Shown here piece after piece: positions 36,548 to 46,937 of a stretch of 64,000 nt of DNA. Origin of the DNA: Streptomyces sp. Tu 3180 (GTDB lineage: Bacteria; Actinomycetota; Actinomycetes; Streptomycetales; Streptomycetaceae); the NCBI RefSeq assembly GCF_009852415.1, contig NZ_WOXS01000002.1, positions 2,936,501 to 3,000,500 on the forward strand. Direction: 5' to 3'. The translations under genes were made by a program, and so were the position numbers. How positions within the stretch are numbered: the first letter of the stretch is position 1; every line of letters begins with the position of its first letter. The notes beneath the pieces were generated by a model, which did no database searches, was not told the DNA's origin, and saw only the letters and a program-made list of their open reading frames with translations.

Positions 36548-37006
36548 TCATCCCTCCGCGAGCTCCACCCGCCCCGCCGCGGGCCGCTCCCGCCACAGGC
36601 GCAGCGCGATGTCGACCATGCGGACCCGGACCAGCCCCGGGACGGCGTCCAGGGGCTGCCAGGCGGCCAGGTCGGTGGAGCCGCCGACCTCGTTGCGCAG
36701 CTCCCCGCCGGTGATCCGGCCCTCGTAGACCAGCCGTACGCCGTGGTGGTCGACGGCGCGCCCGAGGCGGGCGGGGAAGGCGCGGCGGGTGGAGTCGACG
36801 CCGAGCAGTCCGGTGACCTCGATGCGGTACCCGGTCTCCTCCTCGACCTCCCGCCGCACGGTGTCGTAGGGATCCTCGCCGTGCTCCATGCCCCCGCCCG
36901 GCAGCACCCACTCGGGGATGCCTCCGGGGCCCGGTGACCGGGCGAGCAGGAGCTGTCCGTCGCGCACCACCACGGCGTAGGCCGCCACCCTCAACTTCTT
37001 CCTCAC
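36548..37006 (-). CDS. Nudix hydrolase
   Basis: 152 residues. Nudix box GGMEHGEDPYDTVRREVEEETGY at about 37-59 is complete (Gx5Ex7REUxEExGU), with metal-binding Glu residues. RVAAYAVVVRDGQLLLAR at the start is typical. It hydrolyses a nucleoside diphosphate linked to another group; the substrate is not predictable. It is followed on the same strand by nothing for 230 bp. The PNPOx-fold gene ends at 37016, just upstream, so the VOC, PNPOx and Nudix genes form a likely operon. Confidence 0.92.
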   Translation of the reverse strand: MRKKLRVAAYAVVVRDGQLLLARSPGPGGIPEWVLPGGGMEHGEDPYDTVRREVEEETGYRIEVTGLLGVDSTRRAFPARLGRAVDHHGVRLVYEGRITGGELRNEVGGSTDLAAWQPLDAVPGLVRVRMVDIALRLWRERPAAGRVELAEG

Positions 37007-37015
37007 GCGGGGACG

Positions 37016-37915
37016 TTAACCCGGTGGCGACGGATTGGCAGGCGAGTAGGCGGGGGCGGACCAGCGCAGCGGCACGGCGCGCGGGGTGTCCAGGACCTGC
37101 GTGACGGTGAAGCGGACCCGGCGCTCCCCGTCGGGCGCGAACTCGGTGCGCGCCTCGCCGGTGAGCCGGAGGGCCGCCCCCGTCGTCCAGTCCAGGAAGA
37201 GCAGGCCCGCCCGCGGGTCCGCGGCCAGGTTGCCGAGCGTCAGGAACATGGCGTTGCCCGGGTAGTCGCGCCAGGTCAGCTCGGTCGGTGAGGGGGCGCG
37301 GACGAAGCCGGGGTTGCCGCCCCGGTGGCTGGCGTCGGCGCCGTCCTCGTGGACGGTGGCGATGAAGAAGGTGTCGGCCGCCTCCACGAACGCCCGCTGG
37401 TCGTCCGTCAGTGCGCGCCCGCGCCGGGGGGCGCCCGGCTCACGGCCGGCGACCACCTCGTAGGAGTCCCGTTTCTGCAGGTACTTGGGGCAGTTGGCGA
37501 ACACCCGGTCCGCCTCGACGGCGAAGCCCCGGGAGGTCGGGCGGAGCCGGCCGTCCAGACGCATGCGGCGGCGGGTGCGCGGGTCCAGGGCGAGGGTGCC
37601 GACGGCGGTCCCCTCGGTGGCGAGTGCCGTCGCCAGCGGGTCGTCCGGGTGCGGTCCGCCGGTGACCGACATCCGCCGCGGGCCCGTGGCCCGCACGAAG
37701 CCGGGGGTCCCGGTGAGCGGGGAGGCCCAGACCCCGCCGGTCTCCGGGGCGGCGGCGCCGACCACCAGCAGCGGCTGGAGCTCCAGGAAGGCCGCCGCGA
37801 CCGGTTTGATGCCGTGCCCGATGGACCGCCCGACGTGGTCGGCGCTCCCGCGCACGCCCACGCGGTCCTGCACGGCGCGCGACCCCGCGTGGTACACCTC
37901 CGTGGTCGTCTCCAC
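37016..37915 (-). CDS. Pyridoxamine 5'-phosphate oxidase-fold flavoprotein
   Basis: 299 residues with two split-barrel halves. The first half has LLVVGAAAPETGGVWASPLTG; the second has DTFFIATVHEDGADASHRGGNPGF and GNLAADPRAGLLFLDW, which are FMN/flavin-binding strand patterns. The second half is close to the alkylhydroperoxidase-like or FMN-binding PNPOx subgroup rather than PdxH. It starts at a GTG (37915) two bases after the VOC gene's stop, without its own strong ribosome site, so translation is probably coupled. Confidence 0.85.
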   Translation of the reverse strand: METTTEVYHAGSRAVQDRVGVRGSADHVGRSIGHGIKPVAAAFLELQPLLVVGAAAPETGGVWASPLTGTPGFVRATGPRRMSVTGGPHPDDPLATALATEGTAVGTLALDPRTRRRMRLDGRLRPTSRGFAVEADRVFANCPKYLQKRDSYEVVAGREPGAPRRGRALTDDQRAFVEAADTFFIATVHEDGADASHRGGNPGFVRAPSPTELTWRDYPGNAMFLTLGNLAADPRAGLLFLDWTTGAALRLTGEARTEFAPDGERRVRFTVTQVLDTPRAVPLRWSAPAYSPANPSPPG

Positions 37916-37917
37916 GG

Positions 37918-38361
37918 CTAGAAGAAACCGCAGGTCGGGACGGAGCCGTAGGGCGCCGGGGCGCCTTCGGCGCCGGTCGGCGCCGAGATCTCCAGGCGAA
38001 TTCCGTCCGGGTCGTGGAAGAAGATGCCGCCGGACGCCGCGCCCTCGGCGTGGGCGACCACGCCCTCGTGGGCGAAGTCGGTGCCGTGGGCCCGCAGGGC
38101 CTCCTCGTACTCCCTGACCCGTTCGATCGAGTCCACCTCGAAGGCGAGGTGGTGCAGTCCGGCACGGGTGCCGTCGTACGGGCTCCGCGCCTGCTGCCAG
38201 AGCGCGAGCACGAGCCTCTCGCCGTCGCCCAGGAGCGCGAAGCGCCGGCCGTCCTCCTTGCCCTCGCCGATCGTGACGAAGCCGAGGACGTCGCGGTAGA
38301 AGGCGAGCGAGCGGTCGAGGTCGGTGACGTTCAGGCCGGTGTGGCCGGTGCGCAGGGTCAT
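37918..38361 (-). CDS. VOC-family (glyoxalase/bleomycin-resistance) protein
   Basis: 147 residues. GHTGLNVTDLDRSLAFYRDVLGF opens the first beta-alpha-beta-beta-beta module; HHLAFEVDSIERV and FFHDPDGIRLEI the second. Candidate metal ligands are His7, His in LHHLAF and Glu in LEIS. Probably a dioxygenase, lyase or binding protein. AAGGGA precedes the ATG at 38361. First gene of the probable VOC-PNPOx-Nudix operon and divergent from the CGNR regulator, which is likely to control it. Confidence 0.9.
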   Translation of the reverse strand: MTLRTGHTGLNVTDLDRSLAFYRDVLGFVTIGEGKEDGRRFALLGDGERLVLALWQQARSPYDGTRAGLHHLAFEVDSIERVREYEEALRAHGTDFAHEGVVAHAEGAASGGIFFHDPDGIRLEISAPTGAEGAPAPYGSVPTCGFF

Positions 38362-38399
38362 GGGTGTCCCTTCGTCGGGCCCCGCGGAAGGAGCGGGGC

Positions 38400-38468
38400 T
38401 AACCGTTGAAATGGACTTTAGAGGTTAGAGATGGCGCGCGTCAACCGGTCACGTACCCTTGACCGGTT
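38400..38468. promoter_or_regulatory. Paired inverted repeats between VOC gene and CGNR regulator
   Basis: TAACC (38400-38404) with GGTTA (38423-38427), and AACCGGT (38443-38449) with ACCGGTT (38462-38468). The shared AACC/GGTT ends suggest two copies of one operator in the 126-bp divergent gap. Confidence 0.4.
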
Positions 38469-38487
38469 AGTACGGAAGGGAGCCCCC

Positions 38488-39036
38488 ATGTCCGACCCGG
38501 ACCACGTCGACCCGCGCCCGCTCACCGGGGAGCCGCTCGCGCTCGACCTGCTCAACACGCGCTGGGTGAGCGACGGGGCCCCGCAGGACCTGCTCACCGG
38601 CACCGACGGGCTCGCGGTGTGGCTGCGCGCCAACGAGCTGGACGGGCGCTTCGCCGCGGACGCGGCGACCCTGCGCCACGTCCTGCAGGCCCGGGACGCC
38701 CTGAAGGAGGCGGTGGACGGGGAGCCGGAGCGGGGCGCGCGGGCCGTCGACGCCGTCCTCGCGCACGGGCGGATCCGGGCCACGCTCACCGCGGACGGAC
38801 CGGGCGAGCGGCCCGAGTTCGACGACGCCTCCTGGGGGCCGGCCTGGCTCGCCGCCCGCGACTACCTCCGGCTGCTCGCCCTCGCGCCCGACCGGATCCG
38901 CGGCTGCGCCCACGAGGCGTGCGTCCTGCACTTCTTCGACACCTCGCGCAACGGCACGCGCCGCTGGTGCTCCATGGCGGCCTGCGGCAACCGCGCGAAG
39001 GCCTCGCGCCACTACGCGCGCACGAAGGACGCCTGA
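38488..39036 (+). CDS. CGNR zinc-finger transcriptional regulator (ABATE domain)
   Basis: 182 residues. An N-terminal ABATE-type stress-induced domain (GEPLALDLLNTRW...) is followed by the C-terminal CGNR zinc finger: C in GCAHEACVLHFFDTSRNGTRRWCSMAACGNRAKASRHYAR, read as Cys-x4-Cys ... Cys-x4-Cys. Binds DNA, usually to regulate a divergent neighbour. The ATG at 38488 has GGAAGGGAG; no earlier start has a site. Divergent from the VOC gene, with the inverted repeats above as likely targets. Confidence 0.93.
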   Translation: MSDPDHVDPRPLTGEPLALDLLNTRWVSDGAPQDLLTGTDGLAVWLRANELDGRFAADAATLRHVLQARDALKEAVDGEPERGARAVDAVLAHGRIRATLTADGPGERPEFDDASWGPAWLAARDYLRLLALAPDRIRGCAHEACVLHFFDTSRNGTRRWCSMAACGNRAKASRHYARTKDA

Positions 39037-39278
39037 CGGGCGGACCGCCCGCCACCCCGGCGCCGCCCTGGGCGACTTGCCCCCTTCGGGGGGTCATCTC
39101 CCCAAAAGGGCATCGGGGGTTTTCCCCATGCATCCATTTCGATTCGGTCAACCTTCCCCAAACACCAGTCCCTTGCGTAAGGCTCGGCGCTCGTCCGGGA
39201 TCGCGTTCCGGACCGTAGCGGCCAGGGCCGATCGGTTCCGGTCGCTCCACGATCGTTCCTTACCTCCAAGGGATGCCG

Positions 39279-42200
39279 ATGACCCACACCCCCCAGCGCG
39301 ACCCGATATCGGGTACGAGACGCGTGGCCCGCATCGCCGTGGCCGCCGGTCTCGTCGCCGCGCTCTCCGCGGCCGGGCCGATACCCCTGGCCCTCGCCGC
39401 CGACGCGCCGTCCGCCGCGCCCGTCGACGGTGACGTCAAGTCCGCGCACCGGAAGCTCGGTCCGGACGACGCCGACCTGCTCGCCGAGGCCAAGGCCGAC
39501 GGCGCCAAGCACGTCACGATGATGATCGCCACCGCGCCCGGGAAGACCGAGCAGGTCGCCGGGCAGCTGGACGCGGTCAAGGGCGGTTCGGTCGGCCGGA
39601 CGCACGACGAGCTCGGCTACGTCCGCGCCACCGTCCCCACCGCCAAGGCGGACTCGGCCATCGCCGCCGCCGCCGCGCTCTCCTCCGTGCACGGCATCGA
39701 CCTGCGCGAGGAGATCCCGCTGGACGACCCGACGCCGGGCGCGGACACCGCGAAGCGGGCGGGGAGCGAGGGCACCGCCGCCTACCCTGCCCCCGGGAAG
39801 CGGACCCCCGCGGAGAACCCGTACAACCCGTCCTTCGAGACCGGCGCCGTCGAGTTCGTCGAGGACAACCCGAAGGCGGACGGCCGCGGCGTCACCATCG
39901 GCATCCTCGACTCGGGCGTGGACCTCGGCCACCCGGCGCTGCAGAGGACCACCACCGGCGAGCGCAAGATCGTCGACTGGGTGACGGCGACCGACCCGAT
40001 CGTGGACAGCGACCGGACCTGGCGCCCGATGGTCTCCTCCGTCTCCGGTCCCGCCTTCACCTACAACGGCAGGACCTGGCGGGCCCCGGCGGGCGACTAC
40101 CGGATCAGCACCTTCCTGGAGTCCTACACCGCCGGCGGCGACGCGGCCGGTGACGCCAACCGCGACGGCGACACCACCGACTCCTGGGGCGTGCTCTACG
40201 ACGCGGCGGCCGGCACGGTCCGCGTCGACCTGAACAACAACCAGGACTTCGGCGACGACACCCCGATGAAGCCGTACAAGGACGGCTTCCAGATCGGGTA
40301 CTTCGGCACCGACGACCCGGCCACCGACGTCGCCGAGCGCCAGCCGTTCGTCGTGGAGATCCGCGAGGACGTCCCGATGGACCCCTACGGCGGCGACTGG
40401 GCCGGCAAGACGGCCGACTTCGTCAACATCGGCGTCATCGAGGGCTCGCACGGCTCGCACGTCGCCGGCATCACCGCCGCCCACGGCCTGTTCGGCGGGA
40501 AGATGAACGGCGCCGCCCCCGGCGCGAAGATCGTCTCCTCCCGCGCCTGCACCTGGACCGGCGGCTGCACCAACGTCGCGCTCACCGAGGGCATGATCGA
40601 CCTCGTCGCCAACCGCGGCGTCGACATCGTCAACATGTCCATCGGCGGTCTGCCGGCGCTGAACGACGGCAACAACGCCCGCGCCGAGCTCTACACCCGC
40701 CTGATCGACACCTACGGCGTCCAGCTGGTGATCTCCGCGGGCAACTCCGGCCCCGGCGCCAACACCATCGGCGACCCGGCGCTGGCCGACAAGGTCATCT
40801 CGGTCGGCGCGTCCGTCTCCAAGGAGACCTGGGCCGCCAACTACGGCTCCGTGGTGGAGAAGGACTACGCCATGATGCCGTTCTCCTCGCGCGGTCCGCG
40901 CGAGGACGGCGGCTTCGCGCCGACGCTGGTCGCGCCCGGCGCCGCGATCAACACCATCCAGACCTGGATCCCGGGCGCCCCGGTCGCCGAGGCGGGCTAC
41001 GCCCTCCCGGCCGGTTACGGCATGCTCCAGGGCACCTCGATGGCCTCCCCGCAGGCCGCCGGCGCCGCCGCGCTGCTGCTGTCGGCCGCGAAGCAGAGGG
41101 GCATCGACCTCCCGCCCGCGACGCTGCGCACCGCCCTCACCTCCACCGCCGAGCACATCGGCGGCGTGCAGGCCTACGAGGAGGGCGCCGGCCTCATCGA
41201 CATCGAGGACGCCTGGGACGAGATCCGCGACGGCGCCACCGCGCACACGTACACGGTGAAGGCGCCGGTCGACACCGCGATCGACCAGTTCCTGAAGACG
41301 CCCGGCTTCGGCACCGGCCTCTACGACCGCGAGGGCGGCCTGAAGGCCGGCCAGAAGAAGACGTACGACGTCACGATCACCCGTACGTCCGGTCCCGACC
41401 GCGCGGTCCGGCACGAGCTCGACATCGAGAACAACGCCGGCCGCACCTTCCGCATCGTCGGCGACGACGACGTCTCGCTGCCGCTGAACAAGCCGGTCAC
41501 CGTCAAGGTCCAGGCCGCGCCCGGCTCGGCCGGCATCAAGAGCGCGATCCTCGAGGTCGACGACCCGCGCACCGAGGGCGTGGACCGGCAGGTCCTGAGC
41601 ACCGTGGTCGTCTCCGCCCCGCTGAAGCACACCTTCTCCGCCTCGGGGTCGGTGCAGCGCAACAGCCACACCTCCTACTTCGTCACCGTGCCCGAGGGCG
41701 CGAAGACGCTGGAGGTGGCGATGAGCGGGCTGAAGGACAAGAGCCAGACCCGGTTCGTCTCCATCCACCCGTACGGCGTCCCGGCCGACCCGACGTCGAC
41801 GGTCAACTGCTACCCGAACTACAACAACCCCGCCAACACCTGCCGCCCCGACCTGCGCGCGTACGACAACCCGCAGCCGGGCGTCTGGGAGATCGAGGTC
41901 GAGTCGCGCCGCACCTCGCCGCTGCTCGACAACCCGTACAAGCTCGACGTCGCCGTCCTCGGCGCGGCCTTCGACCCGGAGACCGTGACCGTGCCCGAGG
42001 CGAAGGTCGGCACCCCGGCCACCGCCTCCTGGAAGGTGACGAACCGGTTCGCCGCCCTGGACGGCAAGCTGGTGGGCGGCCCGCTCGGCTCGGCCAAGAC
42101 CGACCGGCCGGCGATCGCGACGGGTGAGACGCACACCACCACGGTGGAGGTGCCCGAGGGCGCCGAGTCGCTCGACGTGGCCATCGGCAACGTCTCCGAC

Positions 42201-42590
42201 GCCTCCGCCGACCTGGACCTGACGGTCTACGACCAGGACGGCAACCAGGTCGCCCAGGCCGCCGACGGCGACTCGGAGGAGTCGGTCTCCCTCGCCTCCC
42301 CGGCCGCCGGCACGTACACGGTGGAGGTCGTGGGCTACTCCGTCCCGGCCGGTTCCACGGACTACGACTACCGGGACGTGTTCTTCGCCGCCTCCCTCGG
42401 CGAGGTCACCGTCGACGGCTCCGCGCCGGTGAAGCTCGGCACGGGCGACTCGGCCACCGTCTCCGGCCGGGTCACCGCCGCCGCGGCGGCTCCCGAGGGC
42501 CGTGCGTTCTTCGGGCGGGTCCAGCTGGTCAACGCGCGCGGCACGGTCGCGGGCGTCGGCAGCGTGGCGATCGAGAAGGTCGTTCCGTAA
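39279..42590 (+). CDS. Secreted subtilisin-like protease (S8), multi-domain
   Basis: 1103 residues. Signal peptide about 1-41 (RRVARIAVAAGLVAALSAAG). A long propeptide region runs to about 180. The catalytic triad is Asp211 (GILDSGVD), His391 (SHGSHVAG) and Ser587 (GTSMASPQ). The C-terminal 450 residues are beta-rich, including a PPC-like stretch (SLDVAIGNVSDASADLDLTVYD). The inserted region between Asp and His is long. Probably an extracellular protease for nutrition. Of two ATGs, 39279 is preferred since AAGGG (39268-39272) is 6 bases away; 39273 overlaps it. The 242 bp upstream (39037-39278) has short hairpins but no gene. Confidence 0.95.
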   Translation: MTHTPQRDPISGTRRVARIAVAAGLVAALSAAGPIPLALAADAPSAAPVDGDVKSAHRKLGPDDADLLAEAKADGAKHVTMMIATAPGKTEQVAGQLDAVKGGSVGRTHDELGYVRATVPTAKADSAIAAAAALSSVHGIDLREEIPLDDPTPGADTAKRAGSEGTAAYPAPGKRTPAENPYNPSFETGAVEFVEDNPKADGRGVTIGILDSGVDLGHPALQRTTTGERKIVDWVTATDPIVDSDRTWRPMVSSVSGPAFTYNGRTWRAPAGDYRISTFLESYTAGGDAAGDANRDGDTTDSWGVLYDAAAGTVRVDLNNNQDFGDDTPMKPYKDGFQIGYFGTDDPATDVAERQPFVVEIREDVPMDPYGGDWAGKTADFVNIGVIEGSHGSHVAGITAAHGLFGGKMNGAAPGAKIVSSRACTWTGGCTNVALTEGMIDLVANRGVDIVNMSIGGLPALNDGNNARAELYTRLIDTYGVQLVISAGNSGPGANTIGDPALADKVISVGASVSKETWAANYGSVVEKDYAMMPFSSRGPREDGGFAPTLVAPGAAINTIQTWIPGAPVAEAGYALPAGYGMLQGTSMASPQAAGAAALLLSAAKQRGIDLPPATLRTALTSTAEHIGGVQAYEEGAGLIDIEDAWDEIRDGATAHTYTVKAPVDTAIDQFLKTPGFGTGLYDREGGLKAGQKKTYDVTITRTSGPDRAVRHELDIENNAGRTFRIVGDDDVSLPLNKPVTVKVQAAPGSAGIKSAILEVDDPRTEGVDRQVLSTVVVSAPLKHTFSASGSVQRNSHTSYFVTVPEGAKTLEVAMSGLKDKSQTRFVSIHPYGVPADPTSTVNCYPNYNNPANTCRPDLRAYDNPQPGVWEIEVESRRTSPLLDNPYKLDVAVLGAAFDPETVTVPEAKVGTPATASWKVTNRFAALDGKLVGGPLGSAKTDRPAIATGETHTTTVEVPEGAESLDVAIGNVSDASADLDLTVYDQDGNQVAQAADGDSEESVSLASPAAGTYTVEVVGYSVPAGSTDYDYRDVFFAASLGEVTVDGSAPVKLGTGDSATVSGRVTAAAAAPEGRAFFGRVQLVNARGTVAGVGSVAIEKVVP

Positions 42591-42604
42591 GGAGCGGCCG
42601 GCAC

Positions 42605-42640
42605 GAGGGGGCGGGCGTCCGTACGGGCGCCCGCCCCCTC
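42605..42640 (+). terminator. Subtilase terminator
   Basis: A 13-bp perfect stem GAGGGGGCGGGCG / CGCCCGCCCCCTC (42605-42617 with 42628-42640), 14 bases after the stop, and also usable by the convergent anti-sigma-like gene. Confidence 0.85.
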
Positions 42641-42669
42641 CGCCGTTCGCCGCCGTCGGCCGCCGCCGC

Positions 42670-43536
42670 TCAGCCGCAGGTCAGGGTGCGCGACTCGGGG
42701 AGCGCGGCGGTGATCCGGGACCGCTCGGGGGCGATGTCCTCCTCCCCGACGATCACCGTGTCCGGGCGGTCGCCCTCGAGGGGCAGGCCGACCATCACCC
42801 GGTCGCCCTCGCCCAGGCGGGGCTGTCCGGCCGGGTCCAGCACGAAGGCGACCCGGCGGTCGTCCTGCGTGCCCTTGTAGGCGCGGGACACCCGGAGCGT
42901 GATCCGTTCCCGGCCGGCGCCCGGCACCGGCTCCACCGCCAGGACGACGCCCTCGGCGACGAGGCGGGTGCAGGCGAGGTGGCCGGGGCTGCCGAACGCG
43001 GCACCGTCCGCCCGTTCGCCGGCCGCGGCGTCCGACGCCGCCTTGCTGTCCGCCGCGCCGGACGCTCCCCCGCCCTGCGCCACGAGCCAGCCGCCCATGC
43101 CCACGACCAGGGTGGCGGCGGCCGCCGCGGCGAGCGCGCCGAGGGCCGTCCGCAGGGGGCGGCGGGCGCGGTGCGGACCACGAGGACCGCGCGGGCCGCC
43201 GGGAGGCGCGGAGCGGGACCGCAGCGGCGGGCGGCCGGCCGCCGCACCGCTCCCGGGGTCCGCGCCCTCCGGGGAGCGTCCCTCCGTCCCCGTCGGGGCC
43301 GCCGGGGCGGCGTCCCCGGCCCCGGCGGGGGCGTCCCCGGCCGGGGCGGCGAGCGCGTCCCCGATCAGCGCCAGCCGCTCCCGCAGCACCTCCAGGTCGG
43401 CGACGGCGGCACCGTGCGCGGCCAGGAACGCCGGGTCCCGCCGGGCCCGCGCGGGCGGCGGCTCGTCGAGGAGGGCGGCCATCAGGGCGTCCATGCCGTC
43501 GTACTCGGGTTCCCGGTCGTCGTCGTGGGCGGCCAC
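42670..43536 (-). CDS. Membrane protein partner of ECF sigma factor (putative anti-sigma)
   Basis: 288 residues. A soluble N-terminal half rich in Ala/Pro/Gly, one transmembrane helix at about 130-155 (LGALAAAAAATLVVGMGGWLV), and an extracytoplasmic C-terminal half with two Cys. Topology and position one base after the sigma stop (GTG 43536) point to an anti-sigma role. No HxxxCxxC zinc anti-sigma motif is seen, so the role is inferred from context. The first 40 residues (MDALMAALLDEPPP...) could be the sigma-binding part. Confidence 0.75.
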   Translation of the reverse strand: MAAHDDDREPEYDGMDALMAALLDEPPPARARRDPAFLAAHGAAVADLEVLRERLALIGDALAAPAGDAPAGAGDAAPAAPTGTEGRSPEGADPGSGAAAGRPPLRSRSAPPGGPRGPRGPHRARRPLRTALGALAAAAAATLVVGMGGWLVAQGGGASGAADSKAASDAAAGERADGAAFGSPGHLACTRLVAEGVVLAVEPVPGAGRERITLRVSRAYKGTQDDRRVAFVLDPAGQPRLGEGDRVMVGLPLEGDRPDTVIVGEEDIAPERSRITAALPESRTLTCG

Positions 43537-43537
43537 G

Positions 43538-44086
43538 TCACACCACCTCGTCCTCGTGCAGGCGGACGCGCAGGGCCCGTACCGCCGTGTGCAGCCTGCT
43601 CTTGACCGTGCCCTCCGGAACGCCGAGCTGCTCGGCTATGGAGCGCACCGGCAGATCGGCGTAGAAGCGCAGCACGACGACCTGGCGCTGGGCGTCGGGC
43701 AGCTCGTCCAGGCCGCGGGCGACGGCGAGGGAGAGCAGGCTGGTCTCCTCACCGGAGGGGGACTCCGCCGGGCGCAGCGAGGCGAGGCGCTCGCCCAGCC
43801 GCTCCTGGCGGCGCTTGGCCCGGTGCCAGTCCATGGCGAGGTTGGAGGCGACCACCGCCGCCCACGCCGAGACGTCCCGCGGCGCCTCACGGCCGCTCGC
43901 GGCGCGTTCCAGCAGCCGCAGGCGGACCTGCTGCACCCCGTCCGGCAGGTCCGCCTGCGGTACGCCGCCCAGTGCGAGCACCGCCCGCACCCGGCGCTCC
44001 TGCGCCGCGTCCAGCGGGTCGTCGTCGGCGACGTACGCCCCCCGGCCGCGCCGGGTCCTTCCGCGCAGCACCCGCCACCCCCTCAC
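43538..44086 (-). CDS. ECF-type RNA polymerase sigma factor
   Basis: 182 residues. Region 2: VQQVRLRLLERAASGREAPRDVSAWAAVVASNLAMDWHRA holds the -10 binding helix. Region 4: LDELPDAQRQVVVLRFYADLPVRSIAEQLGVPEGTVKSRLHTA with its HTH is clear. It directs transcription of an unknown regulon, probably activated by a membrane signal through the following gene. A GTG at 44086 is used; the first 20 residues are Arg/Gly-rich and unlike sigma factors, so a later start is possible. Divergent from asd across 318 bp. Confidence 0.92.
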   Translation of the reverse strand: MRGWRVLRGRTRRGRGAYVADDDPLDAAQERRVRAVLALGGVPQADLPDGVQQVRLRLLERAASGREAPRDVSAWAAVVASNLAMDWHRAKRRQERLGERLASLRPAESPSGEETSLLSLAVARGLDELPDAQRQVVVLRFYADLPVRSIAEQLGVPEGTVKSRLHTAVRALRVRLHEDEVV

Positions 44087-45424
<1,338 letters not shown>

Positions 45425-45448
45425 GACACCGCGCGCAGGACCCTTCCG

Positions 45449-45482
45449 CGGGGCGGTCACCCGGTGCCGGGTGACCGCCCCG
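45449..45482 (+). terminator. asd terminator
   Basis: A perfect 16-bp stem (45449-45464 with 45467-45482) with a very tight loop, 24 bases after the stop. Confidence 0.85.
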
Positions 45483-45558
45483 TCCCGCTTGGTGCCCCCT
45501 CGTTGTGGAGTGCGGCAATCCGCCCCGCCGTCCGTGCCGCCCGTGTGAAGATCGCGCC

Positions 45559-46788
45559 ATGACGCAGATGGTGAAGGGCGGCAACCTGCCCGTTCCCGCA
45601 GCCGCCCTCCAGGTGGCGGTGACCTGGCAGCAGGGCCCCGGAGTGCCGGACGTGGACGTCTCGGCCCTGCTGCTCGACGCGACGGGCCGGGTCCGCTCGG
45701 ACGCCGACCTCGTCTTCTACAACCAGCCGGCCCACCCGTCGGGGACCGTGCGCCACCTGGGCAAGGGCCAGGGGGCCGGCGGCGCGAGCGCCGACTGGCT
45801 GTGGCTGGACCTCGCGGCCGTGGAACCCGGCGTGGACCGGGTCGTGGTGGCCGCCTCCGCCGACGCCGGAACGTTCGGGCAGGTGCCGCTGCTGGACGTC
45901 CGGGTCGGTCTGCCGGACGGGCAGCCGGTCGCGTCCTTCGCGATCGGGGACGCCTCGGCGGAGACCGCCTTCGTCTTCGGCGAGTTCTACCGCAGGAACG
46001 GCGGCTGGAAGTTCCGCGCGGTGGGTCAGGGCTACGCCTCGGGGCTGGCCGGGCTCGCGACGGACTTCGGGATCACGGTCGCCGAGGACCCGCAGCCGGT
46101 GCCCGTCGCCGCGCCCGCGCCCTTCCCCGCCGCCCCGCCGCCCCCCGGTGCCGCTCCGGCCCCTCACACCTCTCCCGTTCCTCCCGCCTCCCCGGCCCCG
46201 CCCGCCGGCCGGCTGGCGTCCGAGCTGGCGCTCTCCTTCCCGCCGTTCGTGCACCAGGCCTCGGGCAAGCAGCGCGTCACCTGTCCGCCGCACCTGCCGT
46301 CCGGCGTCCGGGTGGTCGTCGAGATCGAGTGCCGGGACAGCATCTCGGTGCACATCGACTCCTGCGACGCGTACGGCCGCTCCGACCAGAACCTGCTGTC
46401 GGCGTACACGGACGAGGTCCACGCCCGTACGTTCGCCACCGTCCCGGGGGACCGCCCGCTGTCCCTGCTGGTGCGCGCCGACACGCCCTGGACGCTGCGG
46501 GTGCTGCCGCTCTCCCACGCCCGGCGCCTGGTGCACGGCCTCGACGGCAGGGGGCCGGACCTGCTGGTGTACGAGGGCCCCGCGGGCGTGCTGTCCTTCG
46601 CGCACCAGGGCGAGAGCAACTTCGCCGTCTGGCACTACTTCACCTCGCCCGACCCCGAGTGGCAGGAGGAGGACGAGGACCTCCTCGTCAACGAGATCGG
46701 CCGCCTCGACCTGCTGGCCCCCGTCCAGGCACCCGGCGTGCTGCGGATCGAGGCCGACGGCCCGTGGCGCGCCGGGGTGGGCGGCTGA
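45559..46788 (+). CDS. TerD-domain protein with extra C-terminal domain
   Basis: 409 residues. An N-terminal TerD-like domain (about 1-180: MVKGGNLPVP, LLLDATGRVRSDADLVFYNQP, and FVFGEFYRRNGGWKFRAVGQG are family signatures). A Pro/Ala-rich linker (about 181-220) follows. The C-terminal domain of about 190 residues (SGKQRVTCPPHLPSGVRV, ..., SFAHQGESNFAVWHYF) is beta-rich. TerD proteins bind Ca2+ and act in tellurite/stress resistance and developmental signalling. The ATG at 45559 is weakly led by GAAG. No other ter genes adjacent. Confidence 0.88.
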   Translation: MTQMVKGGNLPVPAAALQVAVTWQQGPGVPDVDVSALLLDATGRVRSDADLVFYNQPAHPSGTVRHLGKGQGAGGASADWLWLDLAAVEPGVDRVVVAASADAGTFGQVPLLDVRVGLPDGQPVASFAIGDASAETAFVFGEFYRRNGGWKFRAVGQGYASGLAGLATDFGITVAEDPQPVPVAAPAPFPAAPPPPGAAPAPHTSPVPPASPAPPAGRLASELALSFPPFVHQASGKQRVTCPPHLPSGVRVVVEIECRDSISVHIDSCDAYGRSDQNLLSAYTDEVHARTFATVPGDRPLSLLVRADTPWTLRVLPLSHARRLVHGLDGRGPDLLVYEGPAGVLSFAHQGESNFAVWHYFTSPDPEWQEEDEDLLVNEIGRLDLLAPVQAPGVLRIEADGPWRAGVGG

Positions 46789-46937
46789 GGAGGCGGGCCC
46801 CCTCGGGCCCGCACGGGGTCCGGGCCGCCCCGGGTCGGCCGACACAGGGGTATCCCCATGACTCGCCGTCGTCGTCGCCCGATCCCGATGTCCCGTGGAA
46901 GGATGACGCAACCCACACATATCGAGGAGATGACCGC

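Noticed and set aside
39037..39278. Cyclic-di-AMP or other riboswitch before the subtilase
   Set aside because: Only short G/C hairpins are visible; none of the conserved motifs of known riboswitches could be identified.
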